A DNA stretch of 64,000 nucleotides from Gonatopus flavifemur. Its lineage: Eukaryota > Arthropoda > Insecta > Hymenoptera > Dryinidae. A program made the translations under genes and the position numbers. The notes below the pieces were generated by a model. It was not told where the DNA came from, made no database searches, and was given only the letters and a program-made list of their open reading frames with translations. Location of the stretch: contig JAFFJZ010000030.1 of NCBI GenBank assembly GCA_018340375.1, positions 1,922,001-1,986,000 on the forward strand, written 5' to 3'. This document shows, one piece after another, positions 35,765-47,001 of the stretch. The number at the start of each line of letters is the position of its first letter. Positions within the stretch are counted from its first letter, which is position 1.

Positions 35765-36370
35765 CTCAGTTTACACAGAAAGTCGGACGGGTACCCAGAC
35801 AGGCTGTCAGGTCATCGAAGTCCCTGTCCAAGCTGTATCAATCGTTCTCCTTTATCAAAACTCCGAACCTCAACATCAAAAAGTATTTCGTCTCCCCGCG
35901 TCATCTCCAAACTCGGCTTATCATGAAAGCAAAAACGAATTCGCCCATTGTTCATGTTAGAACTCTGCATTCCCAACTCCTCCGTGTGTACGCCATCCCA
36001 GAAGAGATATTGATCGCTCCCTTTAATATCCCTTGCAATGCTATGGATTTGTCATAAAATCCAGCATATCATTTCCATAAATATTGAAAAAAATTTCATA
36101 TATCGCTTTTAATGATTGGAACCCTCCATTTCTCACTCCTCCGCATGCTCACAATCTCAGAACTCTCGAGTTCTGATCGTTCCAACCTCTCATCGTTGGA
36201 ATCATGTCATTGTAAACTTGGCATTCCATTTTTTCAAATCCAATTTTTCTGAGTAATATGAATAGAACTATTGTTCGAAATTATCAAGAACTATAGAACT
36301 ATGGTTAATGCTACTGGAACTGTCACTTTTTCGTGCAATGCCAGCATTTGATATGCCAACTTCACATTCA
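35765..36370 (-). repeat. Right inverted arm of the foldback
   Basis: Inverted partner of 29561-30177. It starts with CTCAGTTTACACAGAAAGTC directly after the last monomer and ends near CCAACTTCACATTCA. Beyond it, TTTTTTTTCCGTGTA near 36400-36413 looks like a MITE end, with no partner on the left side. Confidence 0.85.
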
Positions 36371-37934
36371 TCATTCAAGTAGTTGCTGCAACTATTCTTT
36401 TTTTTCCGTGTACGATAAGAATCCTAGGATCGTCGAAATTTTAATTTAATTTTCATAAATATCCCAAACATATGCGTGTCCGAAAGAACACCCCAAGTTG
36501 ACTCAAGCTGTCATTCGAGCGAACGGCTCAAAATTTTTCGCTGAATTAACAAAAAGTTTGCTATTACAGCAAAAATTTCTCTATGCGTATAATCATGCTT
36601 ATAATTTTGTACTTCTGGATAGAATCTGATAGAAAGCTTGTCGGCGTTTCATCGAATTTCACCCTGACAACAGTTTTTTGGCACGGTTCCGCCTGATATT
36701 TTCAGCAAGGTAATATCACGTTCTGCGAAATTTAATTTCATGTGCAACCAAAATTTTAAACTCATTGAGTTGCAGAATTCGAATCCACGGCCTTTCACTT
36801 ATCTTGTCGAGCAATCGATCCTAATTACGTTAATTCACAGCTCTCACTACTCTATGCACAGAATATTTGACTTATGTTAACAACACCTGTTCCGATCGAA
36901 GGAATTCTATTCTTGAAAAACAGTGGAACCAAATATAGTATTGAATCGATTAAATTTATGGAATACTACGGAAAAGTGATAGTTATACATGTTATTGATC
37001 CCATTTTTGTAATACAACATCGAATGATTATATGATGTTCTGGATACCTTTGAATGATATGAAACAATGGGTAGTTGTTGTTGTTTGTGAGGGAAATACT
37101 CAATGAACATTTCCAAGAGACCGTGGATCTTTTAAGCCAGAATCAGGTTCATTGCACATACATTCACGTTGATAGAATGTTCTGTGAACCATCAAATGTC
37201 CAGACGTTCAATGCACCTCTATTGAACATTCTTTGGACCTTCGTGTTCTTTTGAGGACATTGAAGGAATTCCGCTAAAATATTCCCAAAGATTTCTCAAA
37301 GAATTTAAAAAAATATTCTTCCACATTCTTTAAAATTTCTCTAATGAAATAATAAGGTAATTGAATAATTATACATTTTAATAAGAGGATTGAAATAAAA
37401 CAATCTTCTTGTCTTCTCGAGGAGTTTCTTGTATTTTCCATTCATCACCATCATGAAGTAATCAGGCTTATGACTGGTTTGATGAAACCCTCCAACCCTT
37501 CCTATTATCCGCTAAACGTTCAATTTGTACATTTCTACGACAGCCCTTATCATGTATAATTTGCTTCATATAAGTTAATCTAGGCATGCCTTTGCAAGTT
37601 TCCATTAACGTACAAAAAAAAGACGTAACTAACTCGCCAAATTGTTTAATAAACTATGGAAAAACTGATTACTCCATCAAAACTCAAGCGTAGTTTTATG
37701 ATTCCGTCAAAACTCTACAATCTCCAAGCGGCCATTAACTTCGAGGAATTTGAGGTTGTTTTTAAGTCTATACATATACCCTCAATAAAGGTTTATAGAA
37801 CGCTTGAAGGTTCAATGTTTATATTCTCAAAAATGTGACTATTGCATTTTCGTATGACAAACAATATCTGAAACAAAAATCAAAAGGGGAAAATAATGAC
37901 TGTTGTTTTTTTCCTAATGAATACTGTTTATAAA
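36371..37934. other. Intergenic with small transposon scraps
   Basis: 36534-36595 carries GTTTGCTATTACAGCAAAAA and a CTATGCGTATA end, a fragment of the MITE family at 45850-46149. A tRNA-like remnant lies at 36776-36850. The stretch 37449-37494 matches part of the MITE at 56793-57141. No gene recognised. Confidence 0.5.
36776..36850 (-). repeat. tRNA-like remnant
   Basis: On the minus strand, GTGAATTAACGTAATTAGG (A-box-like) is followed about 35 bp later by CCGTGGATTCGAATTC, close to the B-box consensus GGTTCGANNCC. No complete acceptor stem can be paired. It is probably a tRNA-derived SINE head or a pseudogene. Confidence 0.4.
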
Positions 37935-38269
37935 CACCACCCTTATGAAAAAACCCGATATCGGAATTTCATCGCTAAATCATCAGTTGTATTAATACTA
38001 TCCGAAATCTATCGTGTTGTTTCATTGTCGTACAAGTCCGATAAAAATACGATATCTACGATAATTATCCAATGTAAACCCGATATAGATATCTGTCGGG
38101 AGAACATCGGGTTGCTGGTTCGGTTTTGCATCGGATAATTATAATAGACATCGTATTTATATCGGACTTGTCTGATGATGCAACAACATGATAGATTTTG
38201 GATAGTATTAATACAAACTGGTGATTAAACGATGAAATCCCGACATCGGATTTTTTCATAAAGGCAGTG
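37935..38269. mobile_element. Palindromic MITE with long TIRs
   Basis: The ends are CACCACCCTTATGAAAAAA and TTTTTTCATAAAGGCAGTG. Pairing extends through CCGATATCGGAATTTCATCG and TTAATACTATCC to about 140 bp per arm. The centre repeats CCGATATAGATATC-type words. Non-coding. Confidence 0.8.
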
Positions 38270-38503
38270 AACATTGACTACACATAAAAACAATTCCAAA
38301 CAATTCGGTGAGATCGAAGCGAGTGGGGAAAATCTCATTTATTGTACCACATTGCAATCTTTGTTGATTGTGAAAAATTCTTGTAACTTTTTGTATGAAG
38401 GTTTGTGGCAGAATGTAATTCTAAATCGGTCCACAGAATTAATTTAACTCGTTGCGCAGGAAATAAATTCCAACTTAGGGCTAACATTTTTTCCCGGATA
38501 TCA

Positions 38504-38660
38504 AAATTGGTATAACTAGGGGGTTACGGAGGGGGCGTTCACCCCGAGCGCATCAATTAGGAGGAGGCCAGAAAGATGAAATAAAAAATACTCATCTATT
38601 GACGAGGGGTGGAGAACATGGGCTTCGCCCCGGGCGCAAAATTATTCCGCTACGCCACTG
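38504..38660. mobile_element. Degenerate hAT-like MITE
   Basis: The right end GCTACGCCACTG is the complement of CAGTGGCGTAGC, a widespread hAT-type terminus. The left end ATTGGTATAACTAGGGGG is a decayed version. The interior, GGGGCGTTCACCCCGAGCGC facing GGGCTTCGCCCCGGGCGC, also forms an imperfect inverted pair. No target duplication recognised. Confidence 0.5.
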
Positions 38661-38792
38661 CTCGTAGCTCCACTGAAAATGGGGAAAAAATTATAACGAA
38701 GTCGATGGTTTTGGATTTCGTGTGACTTGTCACCAAATTTTTTCGAGGCCGCACAAGTTTAGTAGTTATTCTCAACAGAAAAGATATACAAC

Positions 38793-38968
38793 CAGGGCCA
38801 GATCTCGGTATTGCGACACCCCAAGCAAAACCCCTAAAACACTGCTCCATTAAGTAGCCGCTTCAAATTCAGGATTTCAAATTGTTAGTCCTCTAAAATT
38901 TTGACCTCCCTTAAATTTTTCCGTCTTAGACAGCTGCCTAGTTCGCCCATATGGATGAGCCGGCTCTG
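38793..38968. mobile_element. hAT MITE with 8-bp target duplication
   Basis: The left end CAGGGCCAGATCTCGGTATTG and right end GGATGAGCCGGCTCTG are imperfect inverted matches. The 8 bp before it (TATACAAC) and after it (TATCCAAC) agree at seven positions, as expected of hAT insertion. About 176 bp long, non-coding. Confidence 0.75.
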
Positions 38969-39589
38969 TATCCAACACTATATTCACACCTAGTTGAAAA
39001 TTCTCTTAGAGACTTACATCCAAAGAATTTCATTTCTAGCAAGGCATTGTTGCCAAGCGGCGAACGGATATTTCAGATTCAATAAACATGTTTAGAACCT
39101 GCAAACGATAATGTTTCGGATAATCAACTTGTCAGCGTGTCCATAGGATACTGTGTACATATTCATTCCATGGAACTGAAACTAGCAACCGTGGAGCTAG
39201 TGTCCAATTGTTGCAGCTCTTCATCAAATGTTGTTAAAATTTTTTTCACCACAGAAATCGATAAAATAACATCCCATTAAAAGTTTCAGATACTCAAATC
39301 TTTGATAGAAAATTTGTCTAAAAAATGATGACAATTAACTGCTAGATTTACAGCTGCCAGTTTTTAGCTCCATTTGAATTCCTCGCCTGATGCTGCCTGG
39401 GTTGCTTTTGAATTTGCACAATGTCGTATCTGTTAAAATATGAATTTTTTAACAACAAAAATCGAAATTCAAGAGCAAATTGAAATTAACACATTCAGAA
39501 TAACTTTATGAAGATTTGTTTTTTTCACACCTGCATAGAAAGCTTCTGTTTTTTAACTTATTTTGAAAATATAACGGGCTCAATTTCAG
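38969..39589. other. Intergenic, nothing recognised
   Basis: AT-rich DNA, no ORF of note and no paired termini. Confidence 0.4.
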
Positions 39590-40270
39590 ACGAACGATTC
39601 TCCCTGAATGGGAGGAAAATACTGATTCTCCACCTGCTGGCTGAGAGCGGGAGGAAAATGTTTATTTTCCGCCCGGTGACAGTGGACAGAAAATACTAAC
39701 TCGCCACCCGTTGGCTGAAGGTGGGAGAAGAATAACAAATGTCTACCCACGAAAAGAATAGTATAATGCTCGCCAAGGGAAGAAAAAGAAATTTCTAACG
39801 AATGTGGAGTTTGTTCCCTCAAGCTGAAGGTGAGGGAAGGGGATGGGGGCCAAATTAACGAAAAGTTGGTTGAAGAGAGAGATACATCATACTCTCTCTT
39901 TTCAAACCCTGATTTCGTTGATTTGGCCCCCATCCAGGGAAGGCAATCCCACAGGTGGAAATTTTCCTCAACCAAGAAAAATTAATACCAAAATATGAGG
40001 ACCCCTCTCATTTTCATACAACTTCTCTTCTGATAGATGGTACCAAAAGTATTTCTCTCCATTCGAGAATATCAGTCATTGTGGTGAAAGAATTTTTAAC
40101 CCCTGGAAAAAATTGTCCTTTCCATCAACTGCTTCGGAATGTTCCTATTTTCAGACTTGTTTTTGGAGGGAAAAGTGATGGATTCCAGGCTTATACAATA
40201 GACCGGGAAGAAAATACTAGCTTTTTGCCCTAATGGTGAAAATGCTTACTTCCGTCCCGTTGCAGTGGAA
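39590..40270. repeat. Region of GGGAGGAAAATACTGATTCTCC-type words with an internal hairpin
   Basis: Words such as GGAGGAAAATACTGATTC, CACCTGCTGGCTGAG and GGTGACAGTGGACAGAAAATAC recur with variation across 39595-39760 and again in 40195-40270. This suggests a modular repeat split by later insertions. A perfect-stem palindrome sits inside at 39841-39935. An open frame of 129 codons on the minus strand here is unconvincing. Confidence 0.4.
39841..39935. mobile_element. Short palindromic element (GGATGGGGGCCAAAT ends)
   Basis: GGATGGGGGCCAAATTAACG at the left pairs with CGTTGATTTGGCCCCCATCC at the right. The inner GAGAGAGAT / CTCTCTCTT also pair. About 95 bp, a near-complete hairpin. Confidence 0.7.
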
Positions 40271-40984
40271 TAAACCTCTACTTGACTCTCTGAATCCGAA
40301 TTAGTAAAAAGTCCTGAAAATCAGTGAATCCTGCTGACGAAACAGTGCATTCGAGGCGAACAAGCTCACTTCTGAAACTTGATGGGATGAACCGAGTGAT
40401 TCTTCACTCTTTCACATTTAGAGAGATTGAAACTGAAACAAGCGGTAAAAAAAACGGAAAAAAACTAGCGGCTCATTGTTGTAACTTCTGATGATAAGAC
40501 CCGATTTGAGTATCTTTCAGATCAGAAATTGCTTGAATGGCTTTCAACCCAACTAGGAATTTCCTTCTTTGAAAATTGAACCATCGAGGGCCCTATCTTG
40601 CCTTAGCCCACTCGAAACTTGACCCAAGGTAGGATCTTAGATCCTGAGAGTCTCATTTCCACCAGGAAACTACTTGGTTATTGATACATTTTTACATAAA
40701 AATGTTATTCAAAGTGATATCAAGAGCACAGGGAACAGTAAAACTCACTTCCATTCTGAATATCAACTTATTTTGAGATGCAACCATATTCAAGATGCCG
40801 TAAAAAATAACAATGCAAAAATAATAATTTTCAACTGACATAAAAAAAAATTCTCCCCGGAATTTCACTGTACTTTTTATCGGTTACTATTTGAAGTATG
40901 CTTTCCCTGGAGGGGGAAGTTTACATTCCTTGAAAGGGATCCGAACCTATCTACTTGACCTATCACCTACTTAAAGAATCGGTC
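40271..40984. other. Intergenic, nothing recognised
   Basis: Contains a loose inverted pair CCTATCTTGCC / AGGTAGGATCTTAG near 40590-40640. No gene seen. Confidence 0.4.
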
Positions 40985-41085
40985 TTGAGGTGATACCAGC
41001 GTTGGTAACTCACATCATTGGTTAGAAAAGGACAGAATCATCGGATAGAAAGAGAGGCCCGATACCGACGCTGGTATCCCCTCAA
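40985..41085. mobile_element. Palindromic MITE (TTGAGGTGATACCAGCG ends)
   Basis: TTGAGGTGATACCAGCGTTGG pairs with CGACGCTGGTATCCCCTCAA. The same terminal word GATACCAGCG bounds the element at 55967-56165, so both belong to one family. Confidence 0.7.
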
Positions 41086-41299
41086 CAGCTTGAGCTAACG
41101 CGACATATGATTATATAGTGGCTTATTATCACTTAAGTTCATAACGTTATACAATTGGTCAAATTTTCGTTTGTATAAAACTCTTCGAAATGTAATTCAT
41201 GAAAAGGTCTGGAATTTTCGAGGAATGAATCCGATATTTCATCTAATGTCATACAAAATCCAAATTTCAGAAAAGAATCTTCTCCAAAATTTTGTTAAG

Positions 41300-42195
41300 G
41301 AAAATATCTTGACTTCATAACTTCAAGATATCTGGGAGAGATCTTCGAGATGTATCCCAGAGGTACCTCAAAGATATCTCCGAAAACATCTCGTCCCCAT
41401 TTCAAATTCAGCATCCTAATTTCAAGTCTCAAAATTACCTTAAAGATGTCTTTACCATACATCTTGAAAATATCTTTGTGAAGATATGGAACCGCTGCAT
41501 CTTCCAGGTAACTTACTGAAGATATCTCAATGTCATAATTTCAAGATATCTAAAAGAGATTTTCGAGATATATCGCGAAAATATCTCACTTGAGATGTTA
41601 TCAAGACTTTTTGTATTAATCACAAATTTGGCACCACAATTTCATTCCTGAAAGGTATCTCAAAGATATCTGTATGATACATCTTGAATATATCTTTATG
41701 AAGATATGGAACCACTGCATCTTCCCAGACGGCACAAATTTTTGATTGTCTCAAAGATTCCCACTGGATGACTTTAAGATGTCTTATGCGACCATTTTCA
41801 CTGTCTCTAAGATATCTTCGGTTGAGAAATCTAAAAGATATCTTCAGATCTCTTTTGAACGTCTTTTGAAGATATCATGAAGACAGTGAAAACTGTTGCA
41901 TGAGACATCTTTAAGATATCCAGTGGAAATTTTTCAGACAATGACAAATTTTTGCTTGTCTGGGTTTCAAATACCTTGCGGAAGATATCTTCACTTAATA
42001 ACTTTGAGATTTCTAAAAAAGATTTTCGAGATGTATCTTGAAGATGCCTCAAGTAAGATGTTCTCAAGACATATTGTATCTATCTTAAATCGACATCTCA
42101 ATTCCAGTTCTTGAAGTTATTTTCAAGGAATCTTTACGTCATATCTTGAAGATCTCTTTGTGAAGATATCTTAAATGTATCTCCGATACATTTAT
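41300..42195. repeat. GATATC-rich ~220-bp tandem repeat, three units
   Basis: Units start CATAACTTCAAGATATCTGG (about 41317), CATAATTTCAAGATATCTAA (about 41535) and AATAACTTTGAGATTTCTAA (about 41998). Each continues with GAGATTTTCGAGATGTATC and ends with CTTTGTGAAGATATGGAACC-like sequence. The last two units are separated by a nested palindrome (41724-41964). Similar GATATCTTTTAGA words occur in the MITE at 56793-57141. Non-coding. Confidence 0.65.
41724..41964. mobile_element. Palindromic MITE nested in the GATATC repeat
   Basis: The arms start CCCAGACGGCACAAATTTTTG and end CAAATTTTTGCTTGTCTGGG. Inverted matching continues through CCACTGGATGACTTTAAGATG against CATCTTTAAGATATCCAGTGG, and TTTTCACTGTCT against AGACAGTGAAAA. 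It interrupts the tandem repeat. Confidence 0.8.
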
Positions 42196-42667
42196 GTTGA
42201 TTCGGATGCAGCTCCATTCAACCGGACTTCTTACGGAGTAGCCGCTAGCTTTTGGCAGCTAATTTCAGCTCCATCACAGCAGGAAAAAATACCTATTGTC
42301 TGGCTCTAAAATATGCACGTCAAATGTAGACTATTTGTTTTTAACATGTCAATGATTTTTCACTTTCCTCTTTAGTGAAAAATATAGCATTTTTCAATGC
42401 TTTTAATAATTACCGTCATCCGAATATTGAAACTTCACATAAAAAAAGAAAGAAGGAAAGAAAAGCGAAATATAATGCTCCTATTTGTGACCTTCGTATA
42501 ACAGTGGCTTATTCCTTTTAAATCAAATTTCAAACCTTCAGGAAAATACGAATGCAGAGGTACTTCCATTTGGCGGCAGTTTTCTTCAAACACAAATACT
42601 CGAAACTGCACTCATGAAAAAGTTTGAAATTTTTAGGAATAAATATTTGAAAGTTTTTCAAGGTCTG
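42196..42667. other. Intergenic, nothing recognised
   Basis: No gene or paired termini recognised. Confidence 0.4.
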
Positions 42668-42669
42668 TA

Positions 42670-42874
42670 CACAGTCAAAAATTCTGTGTTCTCTCACGTT
42701 CCTGGCCAAACGGTTCACTCGAAGTTTGCATTAAACATCGACACAACAAATATGTGGAATTAATATGAAAGTGTTGAATTTACATTGGGGATCTGTCAAT
42801 TTGATCATTTTTTGTGTCAATTTTCAACACGAATTTTGAATGGACAGTTTCTAACACCCAAATTTTTTACTGTG
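42670..42874. mobile_element. TA-flanked MITE (CACAGTCAAAAATT)
   Basis: The left end CACAGTCAAAAATTCTGTG and right end CCAAATTTTTTACTGTG are inverted relatives, with TA on both sides. The inside has AACAAATATGTGGAATT and GTGTTGAATTTACA words. Non-coding. Confidence 0.6.
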
Positions 42875-42876
42875 TA

Positions 42877-43789
42877 CAAAGTAGGGATCTCAACAAAATT
42901 ATCGTGCATAGTGTTGATGAGCCAATTGTCTCAAATCAACGACTCATATGTTCAATTCTATGGCAAAGTAATTTTCTTTCAGATTAAATTTTAGACTTGT
43001 TCATGAGTTCAGTTTCGAGTGTTCAAGTCTGAAAAAACTGCCACTAGATGGAGTCCCCGAAACACTTGTATCCTCTTGATATCCACACAAACATATGAAT
43101 TCCAGTTTGGCCATTGGAATACCGGCAGTGTTTCAAAAATCTGGATATACCCCCGCAAAACTGGTATACTACTATTAACATTCAACAAGGGAGGGTAAAG
43201 TTGGAAACTTGATCCAAGAGAGATGTTTCCCTATGACGGGGATAGTTTTGATTCTGCAAACCGTGGAATGACTTCGCTTTCCAAAAGACAGTTGAACTAC
43301 TGATCAAACATTGATATCATGATACCATAATTGGCCCTTGAAAATTTCCTTCCCACAGAAGAAAACTGCCTCGGGTTGTCAAGTTACCCCAAATTACTCC
43401 TTCACATGGAATACTATACTACGAGAAGAGTTAATTCATATTGGACAGATTTTTATACGGACACGACAGAATGAATATTCAATGCACACAAATAAGGTAT
43501 ATTAGCAGTTAATGAATCTCATTGATCAGGAATAGGCCATGTGCGATAACCAATCATCTTGCTGTATCCAAATAAAGATTTCTCGAATACAAATAAATTC
43601 TTCTCTCAGTGATCTAGAAAAATACTCTTTTAATAATTAGCACAATCTTGTTCTGTTTCTATTTCATTTCTTCATTTCAAAAACCAACAGTTACAAGAAT
43701 TATCATAAAAACAATTTTCGAATAAAAAAAAAATAAATTCTTGTTACCGATTAATATAATATATATTATATTATATATAAGGTAAAAAT
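42877..43789. other. Intergenic, nothing recognised
   Basis: AT-rich, with a palindromic AT run near 43755-43780. No gene seen. Confidence 0.4.
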
Positions 43790-43836
43790 ACGTAGACGTG
43801 AACTCAGGGAACGTTAATCTGAAATTTATAAGGGAC
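43790..43836 (+). repeat. ~160-bp modular repeat, copy 2, left part
   Basis: CTGAAATTTATAAGGGAC is the TGAAACTT-ATGGGAC core of the module seen at 1-1172. It breaks off exactly at the hAT insertion and continues at 47413 with GGGACCACTATGGACAC. Confidence 0.65.
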
Positions 43837-45019
43837 CAGGGCTGCGGAGTCGAAGCTTTCACACAGCCGACTCCGGACCACTTAAAATTTCCGACTCCGG
43901 CTCTAGTGTTTATTCCCATGAATAAAAATTTCAAATGAACCAAACTTGGACATAAGATAGACATTATTCGTTATCGAGGTTTTTCGACCTGTGTTTCAAT
44001 ATTTTATTTATTGATATATTATTCAAGTTCGATTCGCTAAATATGTCGAGGCTAAAATGCAAACAATTAACAGACTTCCAAGGCGTAACTGATTTTAATG
44101 TTCTATTACAAAATTGTATGCATGAATTATTTCTCCTATCAACATTGTTCGACAGATATAAATATTCCAAATGGTAGGAAAAAACTTCGTCAACAACTTT
44201 CGACAAACAATTTCCTCTAAAACTTTCATTCATGAACCGTTGATCTCACGCGGTACATAAATTTGTATGTTTTTATATGCAGCAGCTTATTGAACAATTA
44301 GAACCAACAGGGTGGATGAAAAAGCACGTTTCTTGATTATTTCAAAATATAATAAACACAAGAATCAATAAATGAAAAATATTTTGTTTCTGAATGTTTT
44401 CAGTATTCACTGTAAAAAATAAATGTGAGATATTCAACCAAAAATATTCCACCATGAATAGGAAACTTGACATCCTGATTTGATAGAGTTTGCCCTTACT
44501 TTTTGAAGAATTCAACACCCAAAAAACAGAATAGTTCCTCAAAATGGAGGAAAAATCCCCTATTTTTGATGGAAAAACAATTCTCCCACGACCAGGGGAT
44601 GGAATCTGCCATTAAAGTGAGGATTAACTCCCCATATTTCCTCCAGTGTTTGTAAATCTGTCACATTTCTGATAACATCAGTGAATCAACACAATCTGCG
44701 AATGATTCTCAAACAACTCCAAAACGATTTCCGTTCTGGTAATAAGAATAAGTGTAATATAAATCTAATAAGCAAATTAGCATGGAGTGATAGCAAGATT
44801 CGTTGGAAACGAGCAGTATGGAGCTTCTTGAATAATTAGGTAATAATTAAGGACTTATCTTTCATTTGAAACTTTCGTATTCATTGCAATACTGTCGTAA
44901 TACAACTTTTACATTATCTGGAATACATTAATCGAAACAAAATTTTGCATAAGAAATTTGGAATTTATTTGGAACATGAATAACAATCTATGAAAAATTA
45001 AAAATGACAAAATAGTCGA

Positions 45020-45381
45020 TTAAGAATTCGTTCTCAAGAATAGAATGACTTCTATCAAATCATTTTTTAGAGAAGCGCGTGAATCTGATTTGATGATTTT
45101 TAAAGAAGAAAACAGTCTTTCAACACTGACTTGTGTAAATGGCAATCTTATAACAGCTCTGGCAGCATCTTGAACTATCAGTGGATATTTTTTATAGCCT
45201 CTCGGACAGTGATATTTGATTTTCTATTGAATTTTTCTACTTCGTTCAACGAAGAGTTGAATTCAAATTTAAATCGTACACGTGGATTTGATACTCCTAT
45301 TGCATCTTCGTCTAGCTTAGGTTTCTTTGTGGATTCTAATAAATCTAGGTGATCTTCATACGTTGGATCGTTTGAATTCAA
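45020..45381 (-). pseudogene. hAT transposase C-terminal dimerisation domain, frameshifted
   Basis: Two minus-strand frames join near 45180-45200. The upstream frame (45381 to about 45190) gives an acidic linker, TYEDHLDLLESTKKPKLDED, and then VEKFNRKSN. The downstream frame gives IVQDAARAVIRLPFTQVSVE followed directly by RLFSSLKIIKSDSRASLKND, and ends at a stop at 45020-45022. SVERLFSSLKIIKSDSRASL is the signature of the hAT dimerisation region, needed for transposase assembly in active members. A one-base frameshift, missing upstream domains and nested insertions show it is dead. Assigning it to the element bounded by 43837 and 47412 rests on its position. Confidence 0.85.
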
Positions 45382-45640
45382 TATGAATTCTTAAGAATTT
45401 TTTTTCTACTCCTATGCCGTATACCTATATAGGATTTCACTGCTGCAACGACCTTAGCTCTCCCTGCAGAAACGAAATCATTCAGAACGATTGATAGTGC
45501 AAATCTCTGATGAAAAATGATTCGAACTTATTTAGAATCATTTGAGTCTGAAACGGGAAATTTGAGTCTGAAATGAGAAATGTACTAATTCAAAATTTGT
45601 ACATTTCTCATTGGAAAAATTTAATTTTGATAAGAATCAA

Positions 45641-46359
45641 CCCAGCAAAAAATCTGGAATGGAAAAGAATTGGAAAAGAATAAGAAAATCCTACTTTGAA
45701 TTCTTTTCAATCCGAAGTTTGTATCAAAAGAATAGAAAGAAATAGAAATATTTGGATTGTAATTCTGTGTCTGGAATTCAGTTGCTATTCTTCTTTGAAG
45801 TCTTGCCCTAGAATTGAAAATCGCGATACCAGTGTCATCAACAACATACACGCAGGGAAAAAAGTTGCTGAAACAGCAAACCTCGAAAATTTGCTTTGCT
45901 AATATGGTAAAACTTGTTGCTGAATTAGCAAAGAATTTGCTATTACAGCAAAAATTTTGCTCTTTCGACAAGCGCTTGCCATTCAGCAATCCGGAATTGT
46001 AGATATACAGACGGCTAGAAAATTTTGCTGGATCAGCAAATATCTTGCTAAAATAGCAATATTTTTGCTGTAACAGCAACCGTTTTGCTAATTTAGCAAA
46101 GCAGATTTTTCGAAATCGCTTTTTCAGCAAGAATTTTTCTCTGCCTGTATTCATCCACAACCTAGCAGTTGTATTCTGAATTTGACATTAGAAAAATTAA
46201 AATTGAATAGCACGTTTGGAATAAGATTTCACTTGGAATATGTTAGAATAGACAAGAATAGAATTTTTTCAAAATGAATTCTATGACTTCAAAAATCGAA
46301 TTCAAATTCTTCAATCTCAATTCTTTTCTATTCTTTTCAATTCAAGATTTTTTGCTGGG
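45641..46359. mobile_element. MITE with CCCAGCAAAAAATCT termini, inside the hAT element
   Basis: The left end CCCAGCAAAAAATCTGGAAT and right end AAGATTTTTTGCTGGG are inverted matches. Subterminal AAAAGAATAGAAAAGAATT words are mirrored on both sides. The inner element 45850-46149 is nested in it. Confidence 0.75.
45850..46149. mobile_element. MITE with TTGCTGNAACAGCAA hairpins, nested in 45641-46359
   Basis: The left end ACACGCAGGGAAAAAAGTTGC and right end GCAAGAATTTTTCTCTGCCTGT are inverted relatives. The interior is a chain of small hairpins such as TTGCTGAAACAGCAA, TTGCTGAATTAGCAA and TTGCTATTACAGCAA. Family scraps lie at 36534-36595 and probably 55480-55600. Confidence 0.75.
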
Positions 46360-46762
46360 AATTCTTTGAATGATCTCAGTTTTACGGGGACGTTACATTC
46401 CCGCTTAGAGATGTTCTATGACTCTCTTTCTCCATTCTCATACCTTTATATTCCCATTGATATGAAGAATTATAGCACCTTCTTACCGAACAGATCATGA
46501 AAACAAACACATCAATTCCTACTCTCATTTCTTGATTTATCTTATTTATGTCAACAGAGAATTCTATGCATTTGATTTCGAAACATTACACTTTGAACTT
46601 CGAATCAACGTGTGGAAATACATTGTCCATAAATTCACATATGGATTCCTCGTTTGTGTTGGAGAAAAATTGAAAACATTTTTTGCATGCAAATTTCATC
46701 TCTCAACTGATGCACCTGAGATCCATAAGAGTTCATTATGGAACCACTGTTGGAATCTATTA

Positions 46763-47001
46763 CACTGAGAAAAAAATTAGCTTAATCAGAAGAACATATT
46801 TTTTTGATCTAAGAATATATTTTTTTTCTTATCTCAAGGAAATGTGTACTTGGAGTAAGAAAATATTGTCTATATCACACTGTATAGTTTCAAACTGAGT
46901 AATTTCTTATTTCGAAGAAAGTTTTCTTGAATCAAGAAAATATCGGATCGGACTCGGTCAGACCAATATTTTCTTAGTTTAAGATTTTTTTTCTCTCAAT
47001 G
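46763..47001. mobile_element. TA-flanked MITE (CACTGAGAAAAAAA), inside the hAT element
   Basis: The left end CACTGAGAAAAAAATTAGC and right end TTTTTTTTCTCTCAATG are inverted matches, with TA on both sides. AAGAAAATATTG / CAATATTTTCTT words are mirrored inside. Same terminal family as 15063-15545 and 50269-50646. Confidence 0.75.

Larger units (their letters stand above)
29561..36370. mobile_element. Giant foldback structure with inverted minisatellite core
   Basis: Unique-sequence arms at 29561-30177 and 35765-36370 are inverted copies of each other. Examples are GGAGTTGGCATATCAAATGC on the left against GCATTTGATATGCCAACTTC on the right, and CCGTCCGACTTTCTGTGTAA against TTACACAGAAAGTCGGACGG. 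Between them lies a 31-bp minisatellite in one orientation up to about 31125 and in the opposite orientation from about 31136. A LINE fragment interrupts the right half, which is also longer in repeat number. Long inverted repeats carrying tandem repeats are known from Drosophila FB and Galileo foldback elements. Assignment to either is not supported here, as no transposase or terminal signature is visible. Confidence 0.8.

Noticed and set aside
39586..39975. 129-codon minus-strand open frame
   Set aside because: It lies across repeated GGAGGAAAATAC words and a palindromic element, so the frame is probably a by-product of repeats.
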